DNA from: Pezicula radicicola
Taxonomy: Eukaryota; Ascomycota; Leotiomycetes; Helotiales; Dermateaceae
DNA length: 64,000 nucleotides
Reading direction: 5' to 3'
NCBI GenBank assembly: GCA_003008705.1
Contig: PDUO01000078.1
Span: 1 to 64,000 of the forward strand
Shown: one piece after another, positions 21,841-35,859 of the stretch
How the letters are laid out: the number at the start of each line of letters is the position of its first letter
Numbering within the stretch: position 1 is the first letter of the stretch
Made by a program: the position numbers and the translations under genes
Notes under the pieces: generated by a model
What the model saw: only the letters and a program-made list of their open reading frames with translations
Database searches by the model: none
What the model was told of the DNA's origin: nothing

Positions 21841-24800
21841 ATGACGTCGTTACCTTCACTTGTTGTGTTCGGCTCTTTGTTGCCATGGCCGGCTCAAGAT
21901 CAGCTACAGCAGCTGAGGAGAGAATTGCGGCAAAATACTCTATTCCGACCCATCGTCGCAGCGATACGCGACACCGCATTGCTCTGGACGCAGTTAGTGG
22001 ATCAAGATGCAGGCCTGAATGCTGTGGCTGGCAAGGATGCCGTAGACCAATTGGCAGAATTGATCACTGGCACGGTCGATGTGCAGATTTCCGACCAGCG
22101 AAACATTATGACCATGCCCTTGGCCATCATTGCCCATATTGTACAGTACTGCATTTATCTTGAACATTCTGAAGTTGACCACAATTCCATCTTGGAAAAT
22201 GTCGCCACGAGTGGAGGCATCCAAGGCTTTTGTGCTGGCCTTCTGAGCGCTCTTGCCGTAGCCAGCGGGAAGACAAAGGAAGAAGTTGTTGAGTTGGCAG
22301 CCACGTCGGTCAAATTGGCTTTCTGCATAGGCGCCTACGTCGACTTGGACCAAAGTAGTTCACCGGCCTCGAATCTTGCCGTCAGGTGGAAAGCGACAAC
22401 AACTGTCGAAGACATCCAGCGAATATTGCTTCATCACCCCAACGTCAGTCTCTTACCCTCACTTTATGATTATGATTGAACTGGACAAGGTGCTGACTAG
22501 CATCTCAACAGACCTACATTGCCGTCGTTCGAGATGTACGAGACATTACTGTCACGACGTCGACTTCAGCTGTGACAGTTCTGCAACAAGACCTCTCGCG
22601 CAATGGGGTGTCTCTACGTGACACTGGCCTTGGTGGGAGATATCATGCAAGTATACATGGAGACGTACCCACCAAGATCTTGAACGCATGTCACGGACTC
22701 CTTAGTCCTCGCTTTGGGGACCACCATCAACTCGTTAGGTCGAATGCCGACGCGCAAATCCTACCCCGAGAGGGTAATGCGATTCGCATGGCTCTCCAAG
22801 CTATCCTTATAGATCATGCGAACTGGTATCTGACCATCTCTACGTCGGCATCTACGCTGACTAGAACTCCCGGAAATCCCTTCATCCTTTCGATTGGTGC
22901 AGATGCTATTCCACAATCAGTCATGAAAAGCTTTCCGGTCGTCAAAGTTAGGACAATCATGCCTCAAGCCAATGGCCGTGCTGATACCCTAACATCTCCG
23001 TCGACGCCCGGTCCTGAGACACTTGCTGATGACATGTACCCCGAAAATGCCATCGCAGTTATCGGCATGTCTTGCAAGTTTCCAGGCGCTGACTCCATCG
23101 ATGAGTTCTGGAGCCTGTTGACTGAGGGAAAGTCTATGCTAAATCAGATGCCAAAGGAAAGGTTCGACATAGACGGTCTCACAAGGCCTCCTCGTGGCTT
23201 GCGCTTTTGGGGCAACTTTGTGCGAGACATTGAATCTTTTGACCACAAGTTCTTCAAGAAGACGGCTAGAGAAGCAGCTTCGATGGATCCTCAGCAGCGA
23301 CTCTTGCTTCAAGTTGCTTATCAAGCGTTGGAGTCATCGGGATACTTTTCCAACCAATCCAAGCCTCAGAACATTGGCTGTTATATCGGAGCCTGCGCAA
23401 CAGACTACGATAGCAACATTGCATGCTACCCTCCAACAGCGTACTCCACGATAGGCACACTCAGGGCATTCCTGAGTGGCAAACTCTCACATTACTTCGG
23501 TTGGTCGGGACCATCTCTCACTTTCGATACGGCGTGTTCGTCGTCAGCAGTTGCAATTCACACTGCGTGCACAGCTTTACAAATGGGCGAGTGCTCTCAA
23601 GCCGTTGCGGGTGGCGTCACCTTGTTCACAAGCCCATATCTCTACGAGAATCTCGCTGCAGCTCACTTCCTCAGTCCAAGTGGCGCTACAAAGCCGTTCG
23701 ATGCGAGCGCCGATGGGTATTGCCGCGGAGAAGGCGTTGGCCTTGTCGTTTTGAAGAAGCTCTCAGATTCCCTTGCCGATGGTGATAACGTTCTAGGTGT
23801 TGTTGCAGGCTCAGCAATAAATCAGAACGACAACTGCGTACCAATTACTGTTCCACATTCGTCATCACAAGGAAACTTATATCAACGAGTGGCCAAACAA
23901 GCTGGAATCACTCCCCATGAGGTCACCTTTGTGGAGGCTCACGGTACCGGTACACCAGTTGGTGATCCCATCGAGATGGCGAGTATCCGCCAGGTTTTCG
24001 GCGGGCCAAAGAGAGCCGCCCCGTTATTCGTGTCATCCGTTAAGGGCAATATCGGGCATCTCGAAGGCGCTTCTGGTGTTGCAGCCCTCATCAAGGCGCT
24101 ACTGCAAATGGAATACCGCACTGCATGCATTCAGGCATCGTTCAAGAAGTTAAACCCAAAGATACCTTCGCTCGAAGCAGACCAAATGTGTATACCAACA
24201 TCAAATCGTGCATTATCGGGGGTTCCCATAACCGCTTGCATCAACAACTATGGTGCTGCTGGTAGTAATACCGCAATAATACTGATCGAAGCGCCTCGCA
24301 AGCAAAAGCAACAGAGACAGCCTGTCGAGCAAGACCTTACTGCACCACTTTCCAAATTACCGATTCATATCGCAGCAACTTCCACAGCGAGTCTGGTTAA
24401 ATACTGCCAATTGCTCGACGACTTCTGCCGAAAGTCATTATCTTCTCTCAATGATGCTCAACAAGCGCAGCTGCTTCCAAGCGTCGCCTTCAGCCTGGCA
24501 AGACAACAGAACCAAGGGCTTCCTCATATGTTGGCAATGACATCCACGGACATTAATAAGTTTCGGAGTGACCTGAGAAAACACATAGACTCAAATGATG
24601 CTATTCAGCAGCGACCGAAAGAACTCCCTGTAATTTTATGCTTCGGGGGCCAAGTCGGTGAGTCCATAGCTCTCAGCAAGCGTTTGTGGCAGCGATGTTC
24701 GCTGTTCCGGTTCCACCTGGATCTATGTGACGAGACGCTGCGCTCAATGGGCTATCCTGGGCTCTATCCAGCAATCTTCCGGACCGAGCCTGTCACGGAT

Positions 24801-27800
24801 ATCGTAGCTCTCCAGTCAGCCGTCTTCTCAACACAATATGCATGTGCGCAGGCATGGCTTGACTCGGGCTTGAAGGTCGATGGTCTTGTTGGGCATAGCC
24901 TAGGTCAGATCACTGCGCTCTGCGTCTCTGGGATTTTGGCGCTCCAGGATGGCCTGAAACTTGTTGCAGGAAGAGCTTCGTGGATGCAAGAGCACTGGGG
25001 CTCAGAGCCCGGCACGATGATTGCTATTGATGCGGACCAGAGAACTGTCGAGGGACTTACAACCAGCTTGACTGCAGCGGATGCTAGGCACACCTTTGAA
25101 TTTGCGTGCTATAACGGCCCCAGTTCACATGTGCTTGTGAGCGACAGAGCATCCGCTGATCAGCTTGAGGCAGAGCTGGTGAGCCGTTCTCTGAGACACA
25201 AAAGGCTGAAGGTGACGCACGGATTCCACTCGAGGTTCACAGATCCTCTGATGCCGCATCTGGAGATGTTGGCATCATCTCTAACCTTCAGTGAGGCCAA
25301 GATTCCAATCGAAACCTGCACGGATGGAGCGAGTTGGCCAGAGCCTACTGCTCAACTCATCGCGGCTCACACGCGGGATCCCGTGTTTTTCGGCCAGGCA
25401 GTACAACGCATGCAGACTAGATTTGGCTCCTGCACGTTCCTTGAAGCCGGTTCAGACTCCAGTGTGGTTTCGATGGTTCGTCGGGCCTTGGGCCAGTCTG
25501 GAGGTGTGCCCAACAACTTCATACCGGTGGAGTTGAACAAAGCGACTTCACTTGAGAATTTGGTGGACACGACCATTACGCTATGGAATTGTGGCCATCA
25601 AGTCCAATTCTGGAACTTCCATCGACTGCAAGCACCCGAATATGATGTCTTGCGCTTGCCTTCCTATCAATTCGAAAAGCCAAGGCATTGGTTAAAGTTA
25701 GATGTGTCTGCCCCCCAGGATGCTCCCGTCCCTCACAGTGACACAGTAGCTCTATCACCGCCGCCGCCACCGGTTCTCATACGCTATAGAAGTACAGATT
25801 CGCAAGGACAGCATTTTGACGTGGATTCGAGGAGTGAGGAATATCAAACATTAGTCAAAGGACACGTCGTGCTCGGCAAAGTTGAATGTCCTTTGCCTCT
25901 CTACGTCGAACTTGCATCCAGAGCGGTCAAGGCAGCTGAAGAAAGCAAAGTAGGCTGGCTAATCTCAGTTCGAGATTTGCAGATTGAATCTCCCCTTGGT
26001 ATTGCTACAAACCGCGCGATCAACATACAACTTCAACGTCTTGGACACAGGTGGAATTTCAAAGTTACAAGCAGACTCAGGTCCTCAAACGATCCTAAGC
26101 ATACAACGGTGGTCTGCCATGCCACAGGCGAGGTCTCTGTTCAAGTCCCTGGAAGCGCCATTAAAAATCAATTCGCGCGATATGAAAGGCTTACTAGCCA
26201 AGAAAGATTTGCTGCCGTTCTTAGTGATGCCCATGGTGCTTCTATCAAAGGTTCGATGGTATATAAGGTGTCTTCTCAAATAGAAGAGTATGCCGATTTC
26301 TACCGCAATGTTAAGAGCTTGACTTCCAGCGGCAGTCAAGTTGTTGGCGAAGTCCTACCACCAAAGCAAATCCCAGACATTTTCAAGGAGTCTATTGTCC
26401 AGCCATACATTCTAGACAGTTTTATTCAAGTTGCTGGCTTACACGCCAACTACATCCATGAGTCCCCTGAAGACGAAGTCTTTTGGCTTTCTGGCGTCGA
26501 TCGTATTCAATTTGGACCAGAGTATCAGGGCGATAGCAGCAAAAGCCTCGCGGACACTGCTTGGAATGTGCTTTGCTTCGCCTCTACAAACGCTGAAGGA
26601 TTGGCTTATGATATCTTCGTGTACGATGCCACAACCGTGAGACTTGCACTTCTACTGCTCGGAGCTCGGTATATAAAGACTCGACGCGCTTCACTGATTG
26701 ACCCTCTTTCTCTTGCAGACGAAGGTTGTGTTGATGTTACGGCGTTTCAGAAGAAGACAGAAGCCGTCCAGGTCGTCTCTCCAGTCGACAAACACCAGAA
26801 GATATACAGCAGCCCTCCGCGTCCAGCAGAACTAGCACAGGTCAATCCAACTCAGGCTTCACAAGATCCCAGAATGGTTATCTATTGCAACTTTTGCACC
26901 ATTCTGGAAAAGATCGCAGACGTTCCAAGAAATGAAGTCAAGGGCAACGCGTCCTTCGATGACCTTGGGGTAGACTCGCTGATGATGATCGAAGTCATTG
27001 CGGAGATTTCAAGCTTCTTCAAGACTGAACTGCCTATAGAGGACCTTGAGCAGCTCACTGATGTTGACTCGCTCGTTCGATATTTGCATGGACGGGGCTG
27101 TAGGGGCGGTGGCACCCAGGCAGATGTGGATAGCTCAGTTTTCTCATCACCATCGGATGGCACTTCCACAAGTTCATCACTGTCAAGCGCCACTCCTAGT
27201 CTAAGCACAACTCCTTCGGCAACGCCATTAGCTAGCGAAGTCACTGAAAAGCTGGCCAAACTGGTTGCCGACCACTTAGAGCTTGATACTGAACTGACTT
27301 TGACATCCAATCTCGCTGATCACGGGCTTGACTCTCTGCTCTGCATGGAACTTGTGAGCGATATTCAGAAGATGTTCCAAGTCGATGTCGATATGGAAAA
27401 TCTCTTGGACGTTTCCACATTTGGCACTCTGCTCGATCTGGTACTCCAAGATGGAAAGGTGGGCATGACTGCAGAAGAGATTGCACCACCCAACCAGGCC
27501 TCTGATGCATCATCAACGGCTGATCGTCCTCAAAATACTGTGATCAATGGCCACGCTCAAGACAAGGGACTGCGAGTGGCTCAGCAGGTATTCGAAAACC
27601 TGCGCTTTGATTTCGACAAGTACAGCGAGCAGACAGAGTTCAGTGGTTTCTGGAAGAACGTATATCCCGAGCAGGCGAATCTAGTTGAGGCATACATTGT
27701 TGAGACATTCCGCGAGTTGGGGTGTGACATGACCAGTCTCGCCAACGGCCAGCCGTTACCACCCGTCCAAGTTTTACCAAAGCATGGTCACTTGATGAAC

Positions 27801-29987
27801 CAACTCCGCCAGATACTGGTAGATGGCGGAATCCTTGAGCTTCGAAGCGATAGCACCTATGTGAGGACGACAAAACCTATCGATCCAACTCCGGCTGCTA
27901 TCCTTTTCGAGCACATGTTGCGGACGCATCCGCAGCATTCTTCCGAGACCAAGCTGCTGAATGTATCGGGTTCTTGTCTGACCGAATGTCTGACGGGGAA
28001 GACGGATCCTCTACCATTACTATTCGCCAACAAGGCGAATAGAGAAATCATGGCTGATGTGTACGAGAATGCGCCAATGTGTCAAGCCACAACTCGTCTT
28101 CTTGCAGACTTCTTGGCACAGTCATTCTCTGTTTCCCAATCCAGCGAGGTCTTCCATATACTCGAAGTAGGCGCAGGTACAGGCGGGACGGCAAGGTATC
28201 TTGTCGACTTTCTGATGAGCCAAAGCATCAAATTCGAGTACACATTCACTGACATCTCCTCATCGCTGGTTGCGCAGGCCAAGAAAAAATTTGCTGGGCA
28301 AAAGGCGATGAAATTTATGACGCTTGATTGTGATCAAGCACCACCACCAGAGCTTTGCAACAAGTTCGACGTCGTCATTGCCACAAATTGTATACACGCA
28401 ACAAAGAACGTCACCTCGGCGGCTGCGAATATGGCACCGCTGCTCCGTGAAGATGGTGTGTTCTGCGTTGTTGAGTTCACTAAGGGTCTATACTGGTTCG
28501 ATCTCGTCTACGGGCTTCTGGAGGGCTGGTGGGCTTTCAGCGATGGCCGTCAACATGCCCTCGCAGACCAATGGTTTTGGGACAATTGTCTCAGGACTGC
28601 TGGATTCAAGCATGTCTCTTGGACAGATGGTAGCAGTAGTGAAGCGCAGACTATGCGGGTGATCTGCGGTTTTAAAGCTGGCGCCGAGAAGGATTCATAC
28701 AAACCCATGTCACGTAGTGTGACAAAGAGGGCGGGGATTCCGGTAGAGACCTTCACATGGAAGCGAGTTGGTAACCTGCAACTACAAGCTGATGTTTACT
28801 ACCCAAAGACTGCCGACGGTCCTGCAAAACAAAGACCAATAGGTACAGTGGACTTCATTGCATCATTAAATTGACCATGGCTGACGCGCTAAACAGCTCT
28901 CATGATTCATGGCGGTGGACACCTGCTCTTCGGCCGTGAGGACATCCCCATGAAGCACGTCAGAGTACTCCTGCAGCGCGGCTTCCTTCCCGTCAGCATA
29001 GACTACAGGCTCTGCCCAGAACTCACCTTATTCGACGGCCCAGTGACAGACTGCTGCGATGCTCTGCAATGGGCGAGAGAGACTCTTCCATCTTTACCGC
29101 TCGCTGGACCCAGCGTCAGAGTTGAGCCAAGCAAATTGTTAGCCCTTGGCTGGTCTAGCGGAGGCCAATTGGCAATGACATTGGGATATACGGCTCGGTC
29201 CAAGGGCATCAAACCGCCAGATGTCATTCTGCCATTCTACTCCCCGAGTAACTTAGAAGCTGAATGTAAAATCTACCAACTGCCTATACTAGTATCTTGC
29301 ACGCAACCCCTGACTGACTCACTACAGTCTGGAACAAACCCATATACCCAGAAGCAGCCGAAGAACCACCTACAGAGATATGGGGAGTGCTTGATTGCGT
29401 GTGCGAAGAGCCTGTAAGTGACAGTGGAAGCTCGAACCCAGCCAGTCTTGTCCTGACTTTGAGTCTTTGACGATGCATTACAGATTCTCAAATACACTCC
29501 GATGAGCAACAAGAGAGCCACTGCTCTTTCCTTAACCTTGAAGGACGACCGTGCAAGGCTAATTCTGCACATGAACTGGAAGGCACAGTCAGTACCCGTC
29601 CTGATCCGTAGCTTACCACACAAAAACAGTGTCTCAGCCGATGACAAAACCGACTGGAAAGCCCTGCCCAAGCCGCCCATCGAGAGAGTCAGAGAGTGCA
29701 GTCCGTACTGGCACATTCTTCAAGGCGACTATTGCACACCCACGTTCATGGTTCATGGAAGTATTGATGATTGGATCCCCTACCAAATGACTCAAAAGAC
29801 GATTGCGGCCCTCCAGGAACGTGGCGTGTCATCTGGCATTATCATTGCTGACCAGTGCGGTCATGCATTTGACCTGTTTCCGAAAGAAGATCGGCTTGGG
29901 GTCGGTTGGTCAGCCATCGAGGCTGCATACGATTTCGCATGCAGCCAGCTGGCGATGAGGTCTTGCGAAGAAAGAGGTTTTGAGTGA
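21841..29987 (+). CDS. Non-reducing polyketide synthase: SAT-KS-AT-PT-ACP-ACP-CMeT-esterase
   Basis: Exons 21841-22443, 22512-28842, 28897-29265, 29328-29413 and 29484-29987 give 2630 residues with no break. Approximate positions: starter-unit transacylase (GFCAG, Cys 131); ketosynthase (DTACSSSA, Cys 543; EAHGTGTP; GNIGHLEG); acyltransferase (GHSLG, 995); product template (GHVVLGKVECP, His 1319; YILDS, Asp 1502); ACP1 (GVDSLMM, 1690); ACP2 (GLDSLLC, 1806); C-methyltransferase (ILEVGAGTGG, 2084); and an alpha/beta-hydrolase release domain with HGGGH (2316), GWSSGG (2396), DDW (2554) and CGHAF (2588). Characterised synthases with this layout (MpaC, AusA and PkbA types) make C-methylated orsellinic acids. 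I infer the same class here. The start MTSLPSLVVFGS matches SAT starts. Confidence 0.93.
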
Positions 29988-31282
29988 TGCAAACTGGCTA
30001 ATGTTGTATGAGTCAGTCCTGCAAGATGTACGTCTATGTAGGTAATGTATACATCGTTTCTTGGGTTCTAGTAAGAATCCTCGAATTTTGCCACGGTTCC
30101 TGGATCTTTACCGAGTTTGACGACGTCGGATTTAGTATGAAGATGGTGGGGAGGAGCTTAAGTTTATCCTAGATTACAGCGGCCGAAGGATTTGGGTATT
30201 AACGTACGAGGAGGGTAATTGGCCTAGGTAAGGAGGTGCCTTTTATTTTAGGAATCGGGATTAGGATATTAGGTTTATTAAGTTCTAGTACTATAAGCTT
30301 TTAGAAGAGTTATAAATTAAAAGTATATACTTTATTTATCTCTACTATTAGTATTATTAAGTACTTACTAGTATAATTAATATCTAGAATCTAGGTTATA
30401 TCTTTTAAATAATAATAATAATAATTTTATTAATAGAATTTAAATATTATAATATAAATTATTCTTTTAAGAATTACTATAATTAAAAAGTAAACTTATT
30501 TAAAAATTAAATTATTATAAATTAAACTACTAATAATAAATTTATTTAAATATTAATAAAAGAATTTAATATTATTAAATATAAATATAAAAGAAAATAA
30601 ATAATATTCTTATTAAATAATAAAATAATAAATTAGTTTAAGACTTAGATAATAATACTTTATATTCTTATTTATTAAAATTAAATATAATTAATTTATA
30701 TATAATAGTAAATAAACTTAGTTAAAGAGTTTTTATCTTTATTTATTATTATTAATATTACTATCTTCTAGTCTATACTTTATATATTACTTACTTAATT
30801 TAGTTACCTATATTCTCTAATTATAATATTATTACTTATATATAGCTTGTTAAATTTTAGGCAGGGTAGGATAGTACTAAACACCTCTAATTTATTCTCT
30901 GTATTAGGTTTACCTATTATACCTATCGTCTCTCATCTATAAGACAAACACTTATTATTAGATGAGTGGTAGGATACGAAAGCATTCCTGTTTGTATACC
31001 TCTATAAAATCGCGATCAAAACGGTGTAGAAGTTGATTGTCCCTTAATAGCATATCTTTACCGCACATCTTCACGCTCTCAATGCCCATTAAATGGGAAT
31101 TAGATCCTTCTACGCTGGCACCTCTTGTTTCCTTCAAGTTTTCTGCACTCAGCACAGCTGCAGGAGAGTCTTGACTAACGCGACTCCTGATTCATGCTCT
31201 TTCAGCTAGTAGAGATTCCAGCTTCAACAAAACTTGTCCCATTCCGTACTACAGAGAATATCATGTGTGGAACGAGATGATA
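29988..31282. other. AT-rich gap between PKS and NLR-like gene
   Basis: Bases 30240-30900 are extremely AT-rich with no readable frame, probably RIP-mutated. On the minus strand, 31155-30958 holds a 65-codon frame (VKMCGKDMLLRDNQLLHRF) preceded near 31235 by KLESLLAERA. It looks like the tail of a decayed gene I cannot name. Confidence 0.45.
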
Positions 31283-34200
31283 TCAATGAAATGAAATGAA
31301 GGAGATACTGCCAGAGGGATGTCCCAAGGCCGTGAAGCCTCCACACGTGGCCACGCTGGTTGCCCGATACTCCTCTGGTAGCCAAAGCGCGTTCTCTTTC
31401 TCCTTCATAACCCAGTCTTCGGTGACGAAGCTTGTACATCCGCCACCCAGCGAAAGTGAAGAGATACCCGAAACAGGAGAGCTCGCCCTCAGAGTACCAT
31501 GATCGGTCTCGACATAGTGGCCAGCAGAGAAGCCCACATCATGAAGAACCGCAGGAATATCGACTTCGGCTCGCTCAACTTTCATTTCACAGTCCCAGAA
31601 TCTTACTGTGCCATCCGATGAGGAGACTAGCAGTTTTCCATCTGGCGAGAAGGCCACCGAATTGACTTCGTGCCCTCTGATCGTGCCACCCGCCGTGTCA
31701 TCCATAGGCCAGAGCCTGACAATTGTGTCCATTGAACAGGACGCAACTAGATCGCCTTCTGCAGAGAAGGTAACGATATTGATGGTATCTTCATGACCCC
31801 TTGATGGCGAGGCTGCGGTCTTCACATCCCACAATCGCACGGTAGTGTCTGCTGAGCAGGATGCAAGGAGGCGGCCATCCGGCGAGAAAACAATGCGTGT
31901 TACAGTATCTGCATGGCCCTCAAGTGGATCCATTGCCGCGCCTGACAGTGTGTCCCACAGCCTGATTGTCTTATCCGCTGAGCATGACGCAAGCAGATAA
32001 CCGTCAGATGAGAATTGGATATCCTGAACTACGTCGGTATGGCCTCTGAGGCTATATAGCATGATACCAGTAGAAACATTCCACAAGATTACGGTTGAAT
32101 CTACAGAAGCGGAGGCAAGAATATGGCCGTTGGGGTGAAAGCTCAACCGCGTGATACGCCCTGAATGTCCAACTAGTTTTGCTCGCTCCATACCGCTCTT
32201 GGTCCACACCTTAATGTCAGAGTCTTGTGACCCTGACGCCACAAGCCGTTGGTCTGATGATAAAGTTAGACAGAGCACCGCACTTCCATGTGCCTTGCCG
32301 TAGTCCCTTGTACTGTCAAGAAGATCGGGCACAAGCTCAGCAGCCTTCTCGACCAAGCTTGATCCAAGCTGCTGAGGAGTAAAATCTGCTAGTTTGCCCT
32401 TCGACTCTCCAGTCCCTGCATCCCAGAGGCGGAGTTCGTCATTGTAAGCGCTTGCTACAAGTAACTGCCCGTTTGGCGAATAACAAACTGCGTTTATGCC
32501 ACTGTTATGTTCGAGGGTGCTAAGGAGAGTTCTTTGGCTAACGTCCCACACCCGCACGGTCTTGTCTTCCGACCCGGAAACTATCCTGCGAGCATCTGGT
32601 GAGAATGTAACAGCCGAGACCTTCTTAAGATGACCCTTCAGAGTGATCGACTCCGTTCCTGAAGTAATATTCCATACTTTGACGGTCATGTCATCCGATC
32701 CGGATACCACCTGATTGCCATCTGGGGAGAACCTCACGGTGTTCACCGGACCTGAATGCCCATCAAGTATGAGCTGAACCTCGCTCCTGAAAACATCCCA
32801 AATACGTACCAGCCAGTCAAAGGTGGCTGATGCGAGAGACTTGCCATCTGGGGAGAACGCAATAGCGTTGATACAAGACAAATTTCCTTGGAGGATTCTG
32901 AGCTCCGCCCCGCTGGTAGCGTTCCACAGGCGGATTGTTTCATCCATCGATCCTGATGCGATGATTTGCCCATTCGGAGAATAGACGACCGTGTTCACCC
33001 ATCTAGTGTGGCCTTCTAGATTGAACAGTATAGCTCTTGTTTCTGTGTTCCACACCATCACAGAGGCATCGTCAGAGCCAGATGCAATCATCTTCCCATT
33101 CGGTGAGATCGCCACTGTACCTGTCTTGTCCCTTTGACCATCATACACGAAGAGAGCAGTCTTTGACTCGACATCCCATACTCGTACTACTGGACCAATG
33201 GATGCCGACGCAATCTGCTTTCCGTCAGGACTAAAGGCTAAGTCATTGACGAACATGTACTCGTCCTTGGCTTCTGGAGCAATGGGGTCAACAATCCGCA
33301 CTTGCTTCAACCATGGATGTAGCTCATCCCAAAAGTGGTGCTTCAACTCATTCGAAGGGCGAAGGAAGACAAGCGCCGCGCAATAGATCTGCAACGGCGT
33401 CCGCTCCATGACTGATTGAAAAGAGAAGAAGAACGTTCGTGCATTCTTCAGAAATGATAGCTGTCTCGCATTGTCTTTGTCCTGAAGTCAAATGTTAATA
33501 CATCGAGAACTGTCATTGAAGAGATGCCTTGAGTACAAGTACATACTACGAGGAGAGCTTGATACATGCGGATAATTGCAGCTACCTCTGAGCTCTTGCC
33601 AATGAGATTCATTACTTCAAGCCAATGAAGATAGTGTTCCTTCAGGAAAGAGTAGGCCGTGTCGTCCTCTCCTAGGAATACTCCGCTGTGTCGATAATGC
33701 TGAGCCCAGTGGAGACATGCATACTGAAGTTCCGAAGGAATGCACTGCTCTATGCAGGACTGGTCCACGTCGACCGCTAGAGTCCCGGGCGATTTGAGGT
33801 CACAAATGTCCCGTTTGAGCATCTTGCGCATGATTCGAATGCAATTATCAGCTAGTGCATTATGCGCCATCTTCTCGTCAACCCAGAAATCTAGATTCTT
33901 GCAACGGTTCTTATCAACGAGGAAGTCGCGAAACGTAGGATGATGCAGGCGGATCGGGCGAACTCTTTTATTTGGGATGTTGAAGATAGTATGTAAGTCT
34001 GCCAACGTCGCGTCGATCTCGTCGACTTCTCGGTCGAGCAAGTTTGCGAGGGAGGCTGCAGAAAGGGGTGAGAACAGAGTGATGATGCCTCCGACCACCT
34101 CTTTTATTGTCCCACACACAATCTGCTTCTCTTCTTCTTCGAACTCCAGCTGGATCAAATCTTCTAACACAGTGGTATAAATTACGTCGAGTTGCTTCTC

Positions 34201-35859
34201 AGGGCCCGCACCTGAATGGCGACCTTTGATGAGGGTCTCGAGCCGTTTCACGGCGAAACGCTTGCCTTCACGAATGTAGCGACAGGCAGTGGAAGCCCAA
34301 ATAAAGAGACCGTATGAGATCTCCACGAGGCGTGCAATAGTTCTAGAGCCTGGCCAGTCCATAGCTAAGCCTCGTTCCTCTCCAATCGCTGCAAGATTCT
34401 GCTGGAAAAATAGATTGAGATCGCGATCGACTAACGTGGGCAAAATATCGTGAAGGAAGAACACTTGCCTCTCCGCCTCCGGGATCTGCGAAAAGCCGTA
34501 TCGGATTGGTATTTCGGGTCGACTCGTGACGAAGACTCGCAGGCGAAGCTTTCGTAGTACCCTCGCGGTGGACATAAGCCTGAGAATAATGCGAATATCT
34601 CGTTCATTGTCTCCTTCGTCCAACGCATCAAGCACAATAATGATATTGTTGATTTCGAAGCCGTCAGTTTTTGCAAGAGGATTGATGATCAACTGGTCCC
34701 ACTGGTCTCGAAGAGAGTGTACCGCGATATCTTTATTCGCCATGATAGCTTCACAGATATGGCGTTTGGCAGACGGGACTCGACTCGCCAGCTGACAAGC
34801 GAGAGTTGTGAAAAGCAAATTGACACGACTGACATCGCCTCCTCCCTTTGAGAAGAAGAAGCTGCCACCTAGGATGCCCTTTTCGTGGAATGCTCTGGCA
34901 ATTGTACGAGCTACAGTGGACTTTCCCGTGCCCGCAATGCCATTGAGCCAGTAAATACATTTGTCGTCCGACCCATCTGCCCATTCCATGAGATCTTGGA
35001 GCAGCTCAACTCTAGTATTCGTAAGACATGTCGGCCCATGCTGGTTATCTAGCGAGTTGAAAGCCGCTTGAGGAGCAATAGTTAGGCTTTCAAGTAGTTG
35101 GTCCCACTTATCAAGCTCCCCATATTTTTTCTCGATCTCTTGCTGTAGCCGGATAGTTGCGTGCCCATTCTCGCCGTATATGAGCGGCATATATATTTCG
35201 AAGATGCCAAGTAAACAGTAGGCTTGGTCCTCAACACGCGTCGTATGCCTGTGCTTGGCCCAGGAAAGCCGTTCGGAAACACTAAACTTCGACAAGTCGT
35301 CCCCTTCAAGCGCTTGAACAGGTATACCAGTGATTTCGTGAATAATGTGCTTTAGAGATAGTTTGTCGCCTAGAAGTATGCCCTCGGCAGAGTAGAACTC
35401 AACAATCGCAGGAGCCAAAAGTTCTTGTAAAGTCCAGCCTCGAGTGAACCATTTGCTTTGGCGAAAGGCTCCTTCCCACGGCCGTGACAAGCTTAGCTGC
35501 TCTACATCCTCCTTGGCTACAGAGACATCAGCAAGATATGCGTAGCATCTGCCAGCGTCGCGATACCATCGGAACATAGCTGTAATTGCCTCCTGCACGT
35601 CGGCACTGGACGTTTTGTCGATGCAGCACGTATCGATCCAGAAGTACTTGTAGCCATCTATAGCAGCTTGCTTGGCGCAGAATTGGACCTTTTTGTAGCT
35701 GGCAAACTTCTGGTCTGCGGTTCCATTGACAATGTCCTCGTATTTGATCTCTTCCTTATCACTAAGCCAGGTATGCGAAAGAACAACATATTTAGGAAAG
35801 CTTGTTAGCCATTCATGGCTAACGAAGCCTCCAAGAGCGTCCTTGTGGAGCAGCCTCAT
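31283..35859 (-). CDS. HET-NACHT-WD40 STAND protein (HET-D/E type)
   Basis: Two exons, 33547-35859 and 31283-33481, with one 65-bp intron (GTATGT...TTCAG), give 1503 residues. The N-terminal HET domain shows YVVLSHTWLSDKEEIKYEDI, YFWIDTCCIDKTSSADVQEA and WFTRGWTLQELLAP. The NACHT NTPase follows from about residue 290, with Walker A GIAGTGKST and Walker B IIIVLDALDEG. The C-terminal 650 residues form 13-14 WD40 repeats ending in variants of VRLWD, enough for two seven-bladed propellers. The repeats are divergent, unlike the near-identical units of the fast-evolving HET-D/E genes. Such proteins sense a ligand with the propeller, oligomerise and trigger heterokaryon-incompatibility-type cell death. 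No lesion seen. Confidence 0.9.

Noticed and set aside
24905..27873. Minus-strand frames inside the PKS
   Set aside because: They are shadows of the PKS coding strand in codon-biased sequence and carry no domains.
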